A stretch of 64,000 nucleotides of DNA, taken from NCBI GenBank assembly GCA_046726235.1, contig JBKPAD010000001.1, positions 434,001 to 498,000 on the forward strand. Direction: 5' to 3'. The notes beneath the pieces are model-generated. The model searched no databases. It was not told where the DNA came from and worked only from the letters and a program-made list of their open reading frames with translations. Source of the stretch: Nitricoxidireducens sp046726235. GTDB taxonomy: Bacteria > Pseudomonadota > Gammaproteobacteria > Burkholderiales > Rhodocyclaceae. Positions 40,055 through 49,359 of this stretch are shown in pieces (the first letter of the stretch is position 1; the number at the start of each line of letters is the position of its first letter). The translations under genes were made by a program, and so were the position numbers.

Positions 40055-40713
40055 CCGAAAAGATGCTCGACTGGAACGCGATCGACTGCGTGCTGCTGGA
40101 CATGGACGGCACGCTGCTGGACCTCAACTTCGACAACCATTTCTGGCAGGTGCATGTGCCGCTGCGTTACGCCGAGATTCGCGGCACCACGCGCGAGCAG
40201 GCGCGCGAGGAGCTGATGGCGCGCTATCACGCGCGCGCCGGCACGCTCGAGTGGTACTCGGTCGACTTCTGGGAGACCGAGCTCGAGCTCGACATCATGA
40301 AGCTCAAGGAAGAGGTCGCGCACCTGATCGCCGTGCATCCGAACGTGACGGCGTTCCTCGAAGCCGTGCGCGCCGCGGGCAAGCGCGTCGCACTGGTCAC
40401 CAACGCGCACCACCGCAGCCTGACGCTGAAGATGGCGCGCACCGGGCTCGAGCCGCACTTCGACTTCATCGTCACCTCGCACGAACTCGGCCTCGCCAAG
40501 GAAGACCCGAAGTTCTGGGATCGCCTGCGTGCGCAGTTCGACTTCGATCCGGCGCGCAGCGTGCTCGTCGACGACAGCCTGCCGGTGCTCGATTCGGCGC
40601 GCACCTACGGCATCCGCCACCTGGTCTCGATCCGCCAGCCCGACACCTGCAAGCCGCCGAAGGATTGCGGCGACTATCCGGCGATCGCCAGCTTCGCCGA
40701 GCTGATGCCGTGA
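40051..40713 (+). CDS. yrfG: HAD-superfamily nucleotidase, YrfG-like (GMP/IMP)
   Basis: A 220-residue HAD hydrolase with motif I LLDMDGTLLDLNFDN, motif II TNAHH, and motif III/IV KEDPKFWDRL and VDDSLPVLDSA. The LNFDN and FWQVHVP segments are typical of YrfG nucleotidases that dephosphorylate purine nucleotides. Translation is coupled to the DsrE-like gene by overlap. A 109-base gap holding repeat R2 separates it from the FeoB-like gene. Confidence 0.88.
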   Translation: MTEKMLDWNAIDCVLLDMDGTLLDLNFDNHFWQVHVPLRYAEIRGTTREQAREELMARYHARAGTLEWYSVDFWETELELDIMKLKEEVAHLIAVHPNVTAFLEAVRAAGKRVALVTNAHHRSLTLKMARTGLEPHFDFIVTSHELGLAKEDPKFWDRLRAQFDFDPARSVLVDDSLPVLDSARTYGIRHLVSIRQPDTCKPPKDCGDYPAIASFAELMP

Positions 40714-40720
40714 GCGTTGT

Positions 40721-40820
40721 CCGCCGAGCCGCCTCAAGGACGGCGCAGTCAATCGGCCGGAGCCGCGAAGCGGCGAACAATCGTCACCCCCGCCCGTGGG
40801 GCGGGGGGCGGGGGGTGGGT
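40721..40820. repeat. Intergenic repeat copy R2 between yrfG and the FeoB-like gene
   Basis: In reverse complement this copy ends with CCTTGAGGCGGCTCGGCGG, matching copies R1 and R3 at most positions. It has the central CCGCTTCGCGG module and the G/C homopolymer hairpin. It fills nearly the whole spacer, and a start codon inside it at 40796 is therefore unlikely to be used. Confidence 0.75.
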
Positions 40821-40822
40821 CA

Positions 40823-42862
40823 ATGAATTCGGCCACGGTGCCGCTGCAGAAACCCTTGCTGCGCGGGCGCCGCCGTCCGCGCGTGGCGCTGGTCGGCCAG
40901 CGCGGCACCGGCAAGAGCACGATCTTCCGCGCCGCCTCGAGCACGGCCGTGGTGCACGAGCGCCTCGCCGGCGAGGCGGCCGGCTACGAGGAATGCCTGG
41001 TCGAGGTCGGCCTCGACCAGATCTCGCTCGTCGACCTGCCGCCGATCGAATCCTTCCACCGCCTGCGCGACGCCGACCGCACGGTGCTCAAGTACCTGCT
41101 CTGGGGCGACCGCTGGCCGCCGATAGCGCGCCACGAATCGCAGCAGCCGGCGGCGGTGTTCCGCGCTCCCGACGTGCTGATCCAGGTCGTCGACGCCACG
41201 GCGCTGGAGCGCGACCTCGAACTCAGCCTCGAGCTGGCCCTGGTCGGCCGGCCGCTGGTGATCGCGTTGAACCGCATGGACGAGGCGCGCGCCAAGGGCC
41301 TCTACGTCAACGTGCGCGCTCTCTCGGAACAGCTTGGCGTGCCGGTGGTGCCGACCGTCGCACACATGGGCAAGGGCATCCGCGACCTGTTCGCCGCCGC
41401 GGTCGCCGCGGTGCGCGACCGCGCCTGCCCGTTGCCGCAGCCGCCCGCGCCGCACATCGCGCGCTCGCTCGAGGGCCTCAACCGCCTGCTCGCCGATCCG
41501 GCCATCGACGAGGCCTTCCACATGCCGCGGCCGCTGCTGTTGATGCAGCTGGCCGAGAACGACGACTACTTCCTCGAGGAAATCGGCGAGCACTTCCCGG
41601 CGCTGTTGCCGCAGGTCGTCGCGGCGCGCGCCGCCGCCGAAGCCTGGCTGCCGCGGCCGCTGTCCGAGGAGCTGCACGCCGATCGCCACCACCGCTCGGC
41701 GCTGGTCTACGAGGCCGTCACGCGGCTCGGCGGCAGCGACGAGACGCAGCGCTGGCAGCGGTGGCTCGACGAGATCTTCCTGCATCCCCGCTGGGGCCTG
41801 ATCGGCACGCTCGCCGTGTTCGCGCTGGTGCTGTTCATGGTGTTCGAGGTCGCCGCGACGCTCGACGGCCTCACCTCCGCGCGCCTCGCCGCCTGGGCGC
41901 AGGAGTGGCAGCCGCAGTCGACAGCCGGCGTCGTCGGCCGCGCCGTCGCCGATGCGCTGATCGGGCTGGTCGGCATCGTCGTGCCCTACATGATTCCCCT
42001 CGTCGTGCTGCTGGTGGCGCTGGAAGAGTCGGGCATCATGCATCGCGTCGCCTTCGTCGTGGACCGTGGCTTCCACCACGTCGGGCTGCACGGCGGCGTC
42101 GCCGTGCCCTTCCTGATCGGGCTCGGCTGCAACGTGCCGGCGATCTCGGCGGCCGCGGCGACGTCGTCGGGGCGCGACCGCGTCGTCGCCTCGCTGCTGA
42201 TCACCTTCGTGCCGTGCTCGGCGCGCTCGGCCATCATCCTCGCGCTCGGCGGCAAGTACCTCGGCGGCTTTGGCGTGTTCGCGATCTTCATGCTGACGCT
42301 GGTCGTCATCGCCGTGCTCGGCCACCTGCTGACGCGGCGCTACCGCCAGGCCGGCCCCGGCCTGATCCAGGAGATTCCCGCCTATGCGCTGCCGCGCTGG
42401 CGCGACGTGGCGGCGGGCACCTGGGAGCGCACGCGCGACATCCTGACCATCGTCACGCCGCTGCTGATCGGCGGCAGCGTCGCGCTGGCGCTGCTTGCGC
42501 ACGTCGGCGCCGACACGGTCGTCAACACCCTGCTGACGCCGGTGACGTCGTGGTGGCTCGGCCTTCCCGTCGCGCTCGGCGTGCCTATCCTGTTCGGCGT
42601 GCTGCGCAAGGAACTCTCGCTGCTGATGATCTACCAGGCGCTCGGCACCACCGAGCTCGTGCCGCAGCTCGACTGGGTGCAGATCGTCACCTTCCTGCTG
42701 TTCCTGACTTTCTACGTTCCCTGCTTGTCGACCTTCGCCGTCATGCTGAAGAGCATCGGCCGCCGCGAAGCCGTGTTCTCGCTCGGCCTGTCGGTGGCGA
42801 CGGCGCTGGTGATCAGCGGCGCCGTGCGCCTGCCGCTGGAGTTGATCGCCGCCATTCCCTGA
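40823..42862 (+). CDS. FeoB-like membrane GTPase / ferrous iron transporter family
   Basis: A 679-residue protein with an N-terminal G domain, a helical linker, and about ten transmembrane helices from residue 320 on that include Gate motifs (IPLVVLLVALEESGIMHRVAF, GLGCNVPAI, FVPCSARSAIILAL). These identify the FeoB core for Fe(II) uptake. The G domain is divergent: G1 reads GQRGTGKS (25-32) rather than the FeoB GxPNxGK form, and G3 reads DLPP (71-74), lacking the invariant Gly. G4 NRMD remains. No feoA is adjacent. A metal other than iron or weak GTPase control is possible. Confidence 0.82.
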   Translation: MNSATVPLQKPLLRGRRRPRVALVGQRGTGKSTIFRAASSTAVVHERLAGEAAGYEECLVEVGLDQISLVDLPPIESFHRLRDADRTVLKYLLWGDRWPPIARHESQQPAAVFRAPDVLIQVVDATALERDLELSLELALVGRPLVIALNRMDEARAKGLYVNVRALSEQLGVPVVPTVAHMGKGIRDLFAAAVAAVRDRACPLPQPPAPHIARSLEGLNRLLADPAIDEAFHMPRPLLLMQLAENDDYFLEEIGEHFPALLPQVVAARAAAEAWLPRPLSEELHADRHHRSALVYEAVTRLGGSDETQRWQRWLDEIFLHPRWGLIGTLAVFALVLFMVFEVAATLDGLTSARLAAWAQEWQPQSTAGVVGRAVADALIGLVGIVVPYMIPLVVLLVALEESGIMHRVAFVVDRGFHHVGLHGGVAVPFLIGLGCNVPAISAAAATSSGRDRVVASLLITFVPCSARSAIILALGGKYLGGFGVFAIFMLTLVVIAVLGHLLTRRYRQAGPGLIQEIPAYALPRWRDVAAGTWERTRDILTIVTPLLIGGSVALALLAHVGADTVVNTLLTPVTSWWLGLPVALGVPILFGVLRKELSLLMIYQALGTTELVPQLDWVQIVTFLLFLTFYVPCLSTFAVMLKSIGRREAVFSLGLSVATALVISGAVRLPLELIAAIP

Positions 42863-42888
42863 CGTCCGCCGCCGTGCCATGATGGCGC

Positions 42889-44202
42889 ATGGACGGACCG
42901 ATCAAGCGCGGCCTCGGCCGCATGCGCACGATGTTCGACCCCGGCGCCCTCGGCGCCCGCGAGCGCGCGCGCATCCATGAGCAGCTGACCGACTGCGCGC
43001 AAGGCACCGGCGGCGAGGTGTCGGCGCGCAATCGCGCCGCGCGGCTCGGCGAAACCTACCTGCGCCTCGGCGATGCCGGACGGCGCGAGTTCCTGCGCAT
43101 CATCGCCCTCGAGTTCGGCCCCGAGCCGCAGAAGGTCGCCGCCGCGCACGAGGCCTGGCAGGCGGCGATCGGCACGCCGGCGCAATGGGACGCCGAGTCC
43201 GAGCTGCGCACGGCGATGCGCTCGGCGCGCACGCGCATCCTCACGCAGTTCAACGCCCTGCCCTCGGGCGTCAAGTTCCTCGTCGACCTGCGCGCCGACC
43301 TGCTGCGCTTCCTCGAGGACAGCCCGGAACTCTCGGCGCTCGACCGCGAGCTCGAAGCGCGGCTCACGGCGTGGTTCGACGTCGGCTTCCTCGAACTGCA
43401 TCGCCTGACCTGGAATTCGCCGGCGGCGCTGCTGGAAAAGCTCATCGCCTACGAGGCCGTGCACGAGATCCGCTCCTGGAGCGACCTCAAGAACCGGCTC
43501 GATTCCGACCGCCGGCTCTACGCGTTCTTCCACCCGCGCATGCCGACCGAGCCGCTGATCTTCGTCGAGGTCGCCCTGACCGATCATCTGGCCGACAACG
43601 TGCAGGCGCTGCTCGACGAGCGCGCGCCGGTGTTCGACGTGCGCCGCGCCGACACGGCGATTTTCTACTCGATCTCGAACACCCAGGCCGGGCTGCGCGG
43701 CGTCTCGTTCGGGCACTTCCTGCTCAAGCGCGTGATCGACGACCTGAAGCGCGACCTGCCGAAGCTCAAGACCTTCGCCACGCTGTCGCCGCTGCCGCAG
43801 CTCGCCGCGTGGATCAAGCGCAACCCCGAGGAACTCGCCGGCATCGGCGACCTCGCGCAGTTGGCGACGGGTGAATGGGCGCGCTCGCGCGACGAGGCAC
43901 GGCGCCTGCGCGACCCGCTGATGCGCCTCGCCGCGCGCTACCTGACGGCCGCGAAGAAGGGCGCCGAGCCCTTCGACCCGGTCGCCCGCTTCCACCTCGG
44001 CAACGGCGCGCGCATCGAGCGCATCAACGCGCTCGCCGACACCTCGGCCAAGGGCTTCAAGCAGGCATTCGGGTTGATGGTGAACTACCTCTACGAACCC
44101 GAGGCGATCGAGGACAACGTCGAGGCCTTCGCCGGCAACGGCACCATCGTCGTCGCGGCCGCCGTGCGGCGGCTGGCGCGGCCGGAGCCGGCCGCCGGCT
44201 AG
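42889..44202 (+). CDS. mcd: Malonyl-CoA decarboxylase
   Basis: Converts malonyl-CoA to acetyl-CoA and CO2. The 437-residue protein has the helical N-terminal domain and the GNAT-like C-terminal domain of MCD, with LHRLTWNSPAALLEKLIAYEAVHEI, FFHPRMPTEPLIFVEVAL, and the catalytic region FYSISNTQAGLRGVSFGHFLLK, followed by TLSPLPQLAAWI. The conserved His/Ser near NYLYEPEAIE are in the expected C-terminal place. It may relieve malonyl-CoA inhibition or degrade malonate. The gap to the FeoB-like gene is 26 bases. Confidence 0.94.
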   Translation: MDGPIKRGLGRMRTMFDPGALGARERARIHEQLTDCAQGTGGEVSARNRAARLGETYLRLGDAGRREFLRIIALEFGPEPQKVAAAHEAWQAAIGTPAQWDAESELRTAMRSARTRILTQFNALPSGVKFLVDLRADLLRFLEDSPELSALDRELEARLTAWFDVGFLELHRLTWNSPAALLEKLIAYEAVHEIRSWSDLKNRLDSDRRLYAFFHPRMPTEPLIFVEVALTDHLADNVQALLDERAPVFDVRRADTAIFYSISNTQAGLRGVSFGHFLLKRVIDDLKRDLPKLKTFATLSPLPQLAAWIKRNPEELAGIGDLAQLATGEWARSRDEARRLRDPLMRLAARYLTAAKKGAEPFDPVARFHLGNGARIERINALADTSAKGFKQAFGLMVNYLYEPEAIEDNVEAFAGNGTIVVAAAVRRLARPEPAAG

Positions 44203-44633
44203 GAGCCGAACAGCTCCGAGAGGTGCTTGATGCGCGCGATGATGTCGCTGCTGGTGCGCTGGAACTCGCCGTCCAGCAGGCGCGTCGCCTCGGCGCGACG
44301 GCCGGCGCGGACATGCTCGACGATCTCTCCGGCGAGGCCATGGAAGCGCGCATGCGCGTCGCGCAGCTCGATGAAGGAGGGCAAGTCGCCGTAGCGCTCC
44401 CATCCGACGCCGAGAATCCATTGGCCGAGCGCGCAACGGTTGTCCCGGCCGACCTCGTCTACCTTCGGCCACTGCTCCGCCTTGCCCGCCAGGGCGTCGA
44501 CCAGTTGCCGCTTCCAGGCCAGGTGGGCCTCGATGGCATCGGCAAAGCAGACCTCGCTGCGCACGCCCGCCAGTTCCCCGCTGGAAAACGGCTTGCCGCC
44601 GAACAGGAACGAGAGAAAACCGGAGAACCGCAT
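44199..44633 (-). CDS. Stand-alone CZB (chemoreceptor zinc-binding) domain protein
   Basis: A 144-residue soluble protein consisting almost only of a CZB domain. The zinc ligands are recognisable as H in EAHLAWKRQL, C in CALGQWILG, and H and H in RDAHARFHGLAG. CZB domains sense zinc or hypochlorite, usually at the end of chemoreceptors or diguanylate cyclases. Here no signalling output domain is attached, so it must act on a partner. It is convergent with mcd, with stop codons overlapping. Confidence 0.85.
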   Translation of the reverse strand: MRFSGFLSFLFGGKPFSSGELAGVRSEVCFADAIEAHLAWKRQLVDALAGKAEQWPKVDEVGRDNRCALGQWILGVGWERYGDLPSFIELRDAHARFHGLAGEIVEHVRAGRRAEATRLLDGEFQRTSSDIIARIKHLSELFGS

Positions 44634-44766
44634 TTGATCGCTCCCGCGTGGCCGTTCGGCCGGGAAGATATGGAGCGGTGGATTATCTTGCCGGTGCGAC
44701 GCGGCGGTAATCGGATTTACTTATTGGCTGACAAGCGCGAGATGCGCGCGTTCCCGATACGAACGA

Positions 44767-45099
44767 TCAATGCAGCAGGCCGCCCGGCGGCACCAGACGC
44801 AGCCCGATGTTGATGACCAGCACGCGCTTGCCGAGCAGCACGACGCTGCCGCGGCGGCGGTTGTCGCCGGTGTCGCTGAACTCGAATTCGTAGACGCGGC
44901 GCAGCGTCAGCCGGCCGTCCTCGTTGCGCTCGGGACGCAGGCTGGCCAGCGATACCGTCTCGTCGAGCAATTGCAGGTCCTCGGCGGCGCAGGCGGCGCG
45001 CACCGCCTCCATGCCCGCGGCGTGCGCCTGGAAGCTGTCGAGCCACAGCCAGGCGACGGCGCCGAGCACGGCCAGGCCGACGAGCTCGAAGGTCGGCAT
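44767..45099 (-). CDS. DUF3301 family single-helix membrane protein
   Basis: A 110-residue protein with one N-terminal transmembrane helix (residues 6-20) and the DUF3301 pattern LLDETVSLASLRPERNEDGR, LTLRRVYEFEFSDTGDNRR and GSVVLLGKRV. The function is unknown. It lies 13 bases downstream of the TSUP permease gene on the same strand and is probably the last gene of the restriction/EVE/TSUP operon. Confidence 0.85.
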   Translation of the reverse strand: MPTFELVGLAVLGAVAWLWLDSFQAHAAGMEAVRAACAAEDLQLLDETVSLASLRPERNEDGRLTLRRVYEFEFSDTGDNRRRGSVVLLGKRVLVINIGLRLVPPGGLLH

Positions 45100-45112
45100 A
45101 GCGTGACAGGCC

Positions 45113-45909
45113 CTAACCGAACAGCCCGTGCAGCATCTTCGCCGACAGCAGGATCAGCACGCCCGCGAAGACCTTCTTGATCGTCGGCACCGGCAGGCTG
45201 TGCGCGACCCTGGCGCCGAACGGCGCCACGATCATCGATGCCACCACCGTCGCGGCGAGCGCCGGCAGGTAGATGAAGCCGAAGCTGCCGTCGGGCAGTC
45301 CGGTGGCGCCGTAGCCGGCGATCAGGTAGCCGATGGTGCCGGCCAGCGCGATCGGAAAGCCGATCGCGGCCGAAGTGCCGATCGCGTGATGCACCTTGAC
45401 GTTGCACCAGGTCATGAAGGGCACCGAGAGCGAACCGCCGCCGATCGCCACCAGCGCCGACACCAGGCCGATGAAGCCGCCGACGCCGAACATGCCCGCC
45501 GGACCCGGCAGCTCGCGCGAGGGCTTCGGCTTGACATTGAGGATCATCTGGATCGCCACGTAGCTGATGAAGGCGGCGAAGAACATCGCCAGCGGCCGCG
45601 TCGGCACGCGTCCGGCGATCTGCGCGCCGAGGATCGTGCCGACGACGATGCCCGGCGCGATGCTGCGCACGATCGGCCAGATCACGGCACCGTGCGAATG
45701 GTGCGCGCGCAGGCTCGAGATCGAGGTGAAGATGATCGTCGCCATCGAGGTGCCGAGCGCGACGTGCATCAGGTGCGCGTCGGGAAAGCCCTGCGCCGCG
45801 AACATCAGCGCCAGCACCGGCACCATGATGGCGCCGCCGCCGACGCCGAGCAGGCCGGCGAAAAAGCCGGCGAAGGCGCCGAGCGCCAGGTAGCCCAGGA
45901 ACCACACGC

Positions 45910-45913
<4 letters not shown>
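45113..45913 (-). CDS. TSUP (TauE/SafE) family sulfite/sulfonate-type permease
   Basis: A 266-residue membrane protein with seven to eight helices and the two TSUP repeats, each with a Gly-rich start (GFFAGLLGVGGGAIMVPVL and GLVSALVAIGGGSLSVPFM). The family exports or imports sulfite, sulfoacetate, taurine-related compounds or other organic acids. The substrate is unknown, but sulfur metabolism genes nearby make sulfite export plausible. The start overlaps the EVE gene stop by 4 bases. Confidence 0.88.
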
Positions 45914-46371
<458 letters not shown>

Positions 46372-46374
46372 GGG

Positions 46375-48903
46375 TCAATTCTCCGCAGCGGCCGGTGCGA
46401 CGCCCTCGCCCCAGACGCGGGCGAGCGTGGCCTGGATTTTCTTCTCGAAGCGCGCGATCAGCTCGCGATTGGCCGCCACCAGCGCCTGCTCGGCCTCGAT
46501 CTCGGCGACGATGGCGCGCTGGGTGGCGAGGGGCGGGAGGGGGAGCTTGAAATTCAGAACATCCGTCTTGGTGATGTTCGGGTCCTTCCGAGTGCTGTTG
46601 GCCACCTTCTTCCAATAGTCCTTCGCCGCCACGAGAATGGCATTCAAGAAATAGGGACTGACTCTTTCTGTGGGAAGTAGTGCGGTCATCGCTTGGTTAT
46701 GGGTTGCCTCGATTTCGAGAACGCCTGTGCGTCCTATCTGATTAAAGCCGCCATACATCGCGATCAACACTGTTCCCACAGGCAGGATGCTCAGGTGAGT
46801 TTCGTTCAGTGCTATTGCCGTGATCTTTTCGTCAGTGGTCGTAATCGGACCGTCTGTGAGGTCAAGCGTCTTTACCCACGGTATCGTCCCCCCCGTGTGA
46901 TAGTCGTTCCGGCTGCGAGATGGAGTGGTTCCCGACTTCGTCTCGAAGACATCTGAAAGCGACACGACCGGCCAATCGGGGTGAATCGGAATGTGGGGGC
47001 GGTAGCTATCGAGGACAGCGCGGGCGCCGTCGATGACTTTCTGGTAGCCCTCAATCTCGGCGACGATTTCCTCCTGCACATCCAGAGGCGGCAGCGGAAT
47101 CCTAAATCGGGCGAGGACAGACAGATTTAGATTCGAAATATTGGTTGTCGTGTTCGCATTGCGAACAAAGAAGTCGGCCGCGAACTCGGTGCGGAGACAA
47201 TGAATCAGGTATCCATCGAGAACCGAGCCATTGGGTCGAATCACAGACATGAACGCACCAAATGACATTGGGCGATCAACTCTTTGAACGTGGGTCGTCC
47301 TTCCGAGCAAATTGAGACTATTCGCCGTGGAAATCAGAATGTCGCCTGGTTTCAGAAGCTTTGCTTCATCTCTTAGAAGCGACCGTGGAATGTGATAGAG
47401 GCTTTCGTGCACGATCCCGACTGATTGAGCCGCTTTTGTAGTCACGACCAACAGGGATTTCTCACTCGCTTGATCAAGCTGGTCGGATTTCCCGAATGTA
47501 ATTCCCCTGAGTAATTCGGCAACGTCCCCGAGTGGAACCATGGGGAAATGTGTTCGGCTAACGATGGCCGTCTGGTACCGCTCCCCGCTCAGGTTGTACT
47601 CGCCGTTCGCAGCAATCTTCTCCTTCGCCACGATCAGCCCGCAGGTCGGTTTGAGCTCGTCGACGGGCTGCTTCCGGCGCAGCGCATCGAGATAGGCGGC
47701 GAGTTCGGCCTTGACCTGCGGCAGGTCGTTTTTCTCGATGGCGCGGCGCTGGGCGCCGAGGCCGTAGCCGTCGTTCTCGACCTTGAAGAAGGCGACGGTG
47801 TCACTCTTGCGCGCGAGCGTCTTGTCGAGGATCAGGATCGAGGTCTTTACGCCCGAGTAGGGGTTGAAGCAGCCGGCCGGCAGCGAGACGACCGCGACCA
47901 GCGCGTCCTTGACCAGCATGGCGCGCAGTTGCTTGTAGGCGGTCTGGCTCTGGAAGATGATGCCCTCCGGCACGATGATCGCAGCGCGGCCGGTGGGCGA
48001 GAGGTGTTCGGTCATGTAGTCGACGAACAGGACTTCGCTGCGCTTGGCCTGGATGCTGAAACGCTTGTGCGGCTTGATGCCGCCCTTCGGTGACATGAAG
48101 GGCGGATTGGCGAGAATGACGTCGGCGGTTTCGTTCCAGCGCTCGTCGCTGGTCAGCGTGTCGTATTCGACGATGTGCGGGTCGGTGAAGCCGTGCAGGT
48201 ACATGTTCACGAGGCTCAGGCGCACCATGTCGGGCGAGATGTCGTAGCCGCGAATGTTGGCGGCGAGGTTGGCCTTCTGCTCTGGGGTGAGCGCGCGCTT
48301 GCCGGTGTTGCGCCTGAGGATGTGCTTCCAGGCCGAGATCAGGAAGCCGGCCGTGCCGCAAGCCGGGTCGAGGATGCTTTCGTTCTTCTGCGGGTCGACG
48401 ACCTCGACCATGAAGTCGATGATGTGGCGCGGCGTGCGGAACTGCCCGGCGTCGCCCTGGCTGCCGAGCACGGAGAGCAGGTATTCGAAGGCGTCACCGA
48501 GGCGCTCGGAATGGTCGTAGCTGAAGCCGTCGATTTCCTTGAGGAAGATGCGCAGGGTTTCCGGGTCGCGGTAGGGCAGGTAGGCGTTCTTGAAGATGTC
48601 GCGGAACAGCGCCGGAATGCCGCGGTTCTCGTTCATCTTCTGGATGGCTTCGGAATACAGCTTCAGCACGTCGTGGCCGCCCAGGCCGGGCTTCATCAGT
48701 TTGGACCAGCGGTACTTGGCGTGGCCGTTGATGAAGAAGCTGCGCTTGCCGCCGAGCTCCTCGGCCTCGGCGTCCATGTCGTCCATGAACTTGTAGATCA
48801 GCGCGATGGTGATCTGCTCGACCTGCGATTTCGGGTCGGGCACCTTGCCGACGAGGATGTCGCGGCAAGTGTCGATGCGGCGGCGGGTGGCGTTGTCGAG
48901 CAT
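46375..48903 (-). CDS. Fused type I restriction-modification methylase and specificity protein (HsdM-HsdS)
   Basis: An 842-residue fusion. The N-terminal half is an N6-adenine methylase with the HsdM helical start, the SAM motif DPACGTAGFL and the catalytic NPPF. From about residue 440 it becomes an HsdS: TRD1, a coiled spacer (LPPLDVQEEIVAEIEGYQKV), TRD2, and a second coiled segment (LPPLATQRAIVAEIEAEQAL). The TRD-coding part (about 46560-47560) is clearly richer in A/T than the methylase part, as expected for exchangeable specificity segments. It would form the methylase and, with HsdR, the nuclease. It is flanked by the EVE and HEPN-like genes at 3-base gaps. Confidence 0.92.
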   Translation of the reverse strand: MLDNATRRRIDTCRDILVGKVPDPKSQVEQITIALIYKFMDDMDAEAEELGGKRSFFINGHAKYRWSKLMKPGLGGHDVLKLYSEAIQKMNENRGIPALFRDIFKNAYLPYRDPETLRIFLKEIDGFSYDHSERLGDAFEYLLSVLGSQGDAGQFRTPRHIIDFMVEVVDPQKNESILDPACGTAGFLISAWKHILRRNTGKRALTPEQKANLAANIRGYDISPDMVRLSLVNMYLHGFTDPHIVEYDTLTSDERWNETADVILANPPFMSPKGGIKPHKRFSIQAKRSEVLFVDYMTEHLSPTGRAAIIVPEGIIFQSQTAYKQLRAMLVKDALVAVVSLPAGCFNPYSGVKTSILILDKTLARKSDTVAFFKVENDGYGLGAQRRAIEKNDLPQVKAELAAYLDALRRKQPVDELKPTCGLIVAKEKIAANGEYNLSGERYQTAIVSRTHFPMVPLGDVAELLRGITFGKSDQLDQASEKSLLVVTTKAAQSVGIVHESLYHIPRSLLRDEAKLLKPGDILISTANSLNLLGRTTHVQRVDRPMSFGAFMSVIRPNGSVLDGYLIHCLRTEFAADFFVRNANTTTNISNLNLSVLARFRIPLPPLDVQEEIVAEIEGYQKVIDGARAVLDSYRPHIPIHPDWPVVSLSDVFETKSGTTPSRSRNDYHTGGTIPWVKTLDLTDGPITTTDEKITAIALNETHLSILPVGTVLIAMYGGFNQIGRTGVLEIEATHNQAMTALLPTERVSPYFLNAILVAAKDYWKKVANSTRKDPNITKTDVLNFKLPLPPLATQRAIVAEIEAEQALVAANRELIARFEKKIQATLARVWGEGVAPAAAEN

Positions 48904-48906
48904 GGG

Positions 48907-49359
48907 TCAGCGGCCTGCGGCGATCAAGTCGGGGCGATGGTCGGCGAGCCAGCGCCGGGTCTTCTTCAGCAGCGCCTCGGCCTGGGTCAGGCATTCGGCC
49001 ACCGCTGCGTCGGTGACGGGATCGCCTTCGTAGTCGTTGAGGTTGCGCTGCTTGCGCAGCGCGTCGAGGACGATCACGGTGTCCTGGTCGACGCCGACGG
49101 TCTTGGGCAAGGTTTGCAGCGCGGTCTGGTGGTGGCCGGGCTGGCTGGTGGCGGTGCGATAGCCGTTGGCCCACAGTCCGATCATGGCGCACTGCATGAT
49201 GGCCTTGTAGCCGGCGTCGAAGCGGTTGTCGGCGCTGAGGCCGGCCAGACCGGCATCGGCGAGGTTGCGCGCGGCCGAGGCCAGCATGCGCTGCACGCCC
49301 TCCGGCGTGGCGTCAAACGTTTGCAGCCGGTGAATGGCCAGCAAGTTTTCCAAGGTCAT
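48907..49359 (-). CDS. HEPN-like helical protein, candidate toxin of an MNT-HEPN pair
   Basis: A 150-residue all-helical protein. The segment DALRKQRNLNDYEGDPV near residue 105 resembles the HEPN Arg-containing active-site region, though the usual RxxxxxH motif is not intact (Tyr/Glu at the His position). It overlaps the HTH-nucleotidyltransferase gene by 47 bases and precedes hsdMS by 3 bases. In known MNT-HEPN pairs the nucleotidyltransferase neutralises the HEPN RNase. Function here is inferred from that pairing. Confidence 0.7.
   Translation of the reverse strand: MTLENLLAIHRLQTFDATPEGVQRMLASAARNLADAGLAGLSADNRFDAGYKAIMQCAMIGLWANGYRTATSQPGHHQTALQTLPKTVGVDQDTVIVLDALRKQRNLNDYEGDPVTDAAVAECLTQAEALLKKTRRWLADHRPDLIAAGR

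Noticed and set aside
40796..40822. Extended N-terminus of the FeoB-like protein
   Set aside because: The added codons lie in repeat R2 and encode a Gly-rich stretch, and ATG 40823 directly precedes the family-like sequence.
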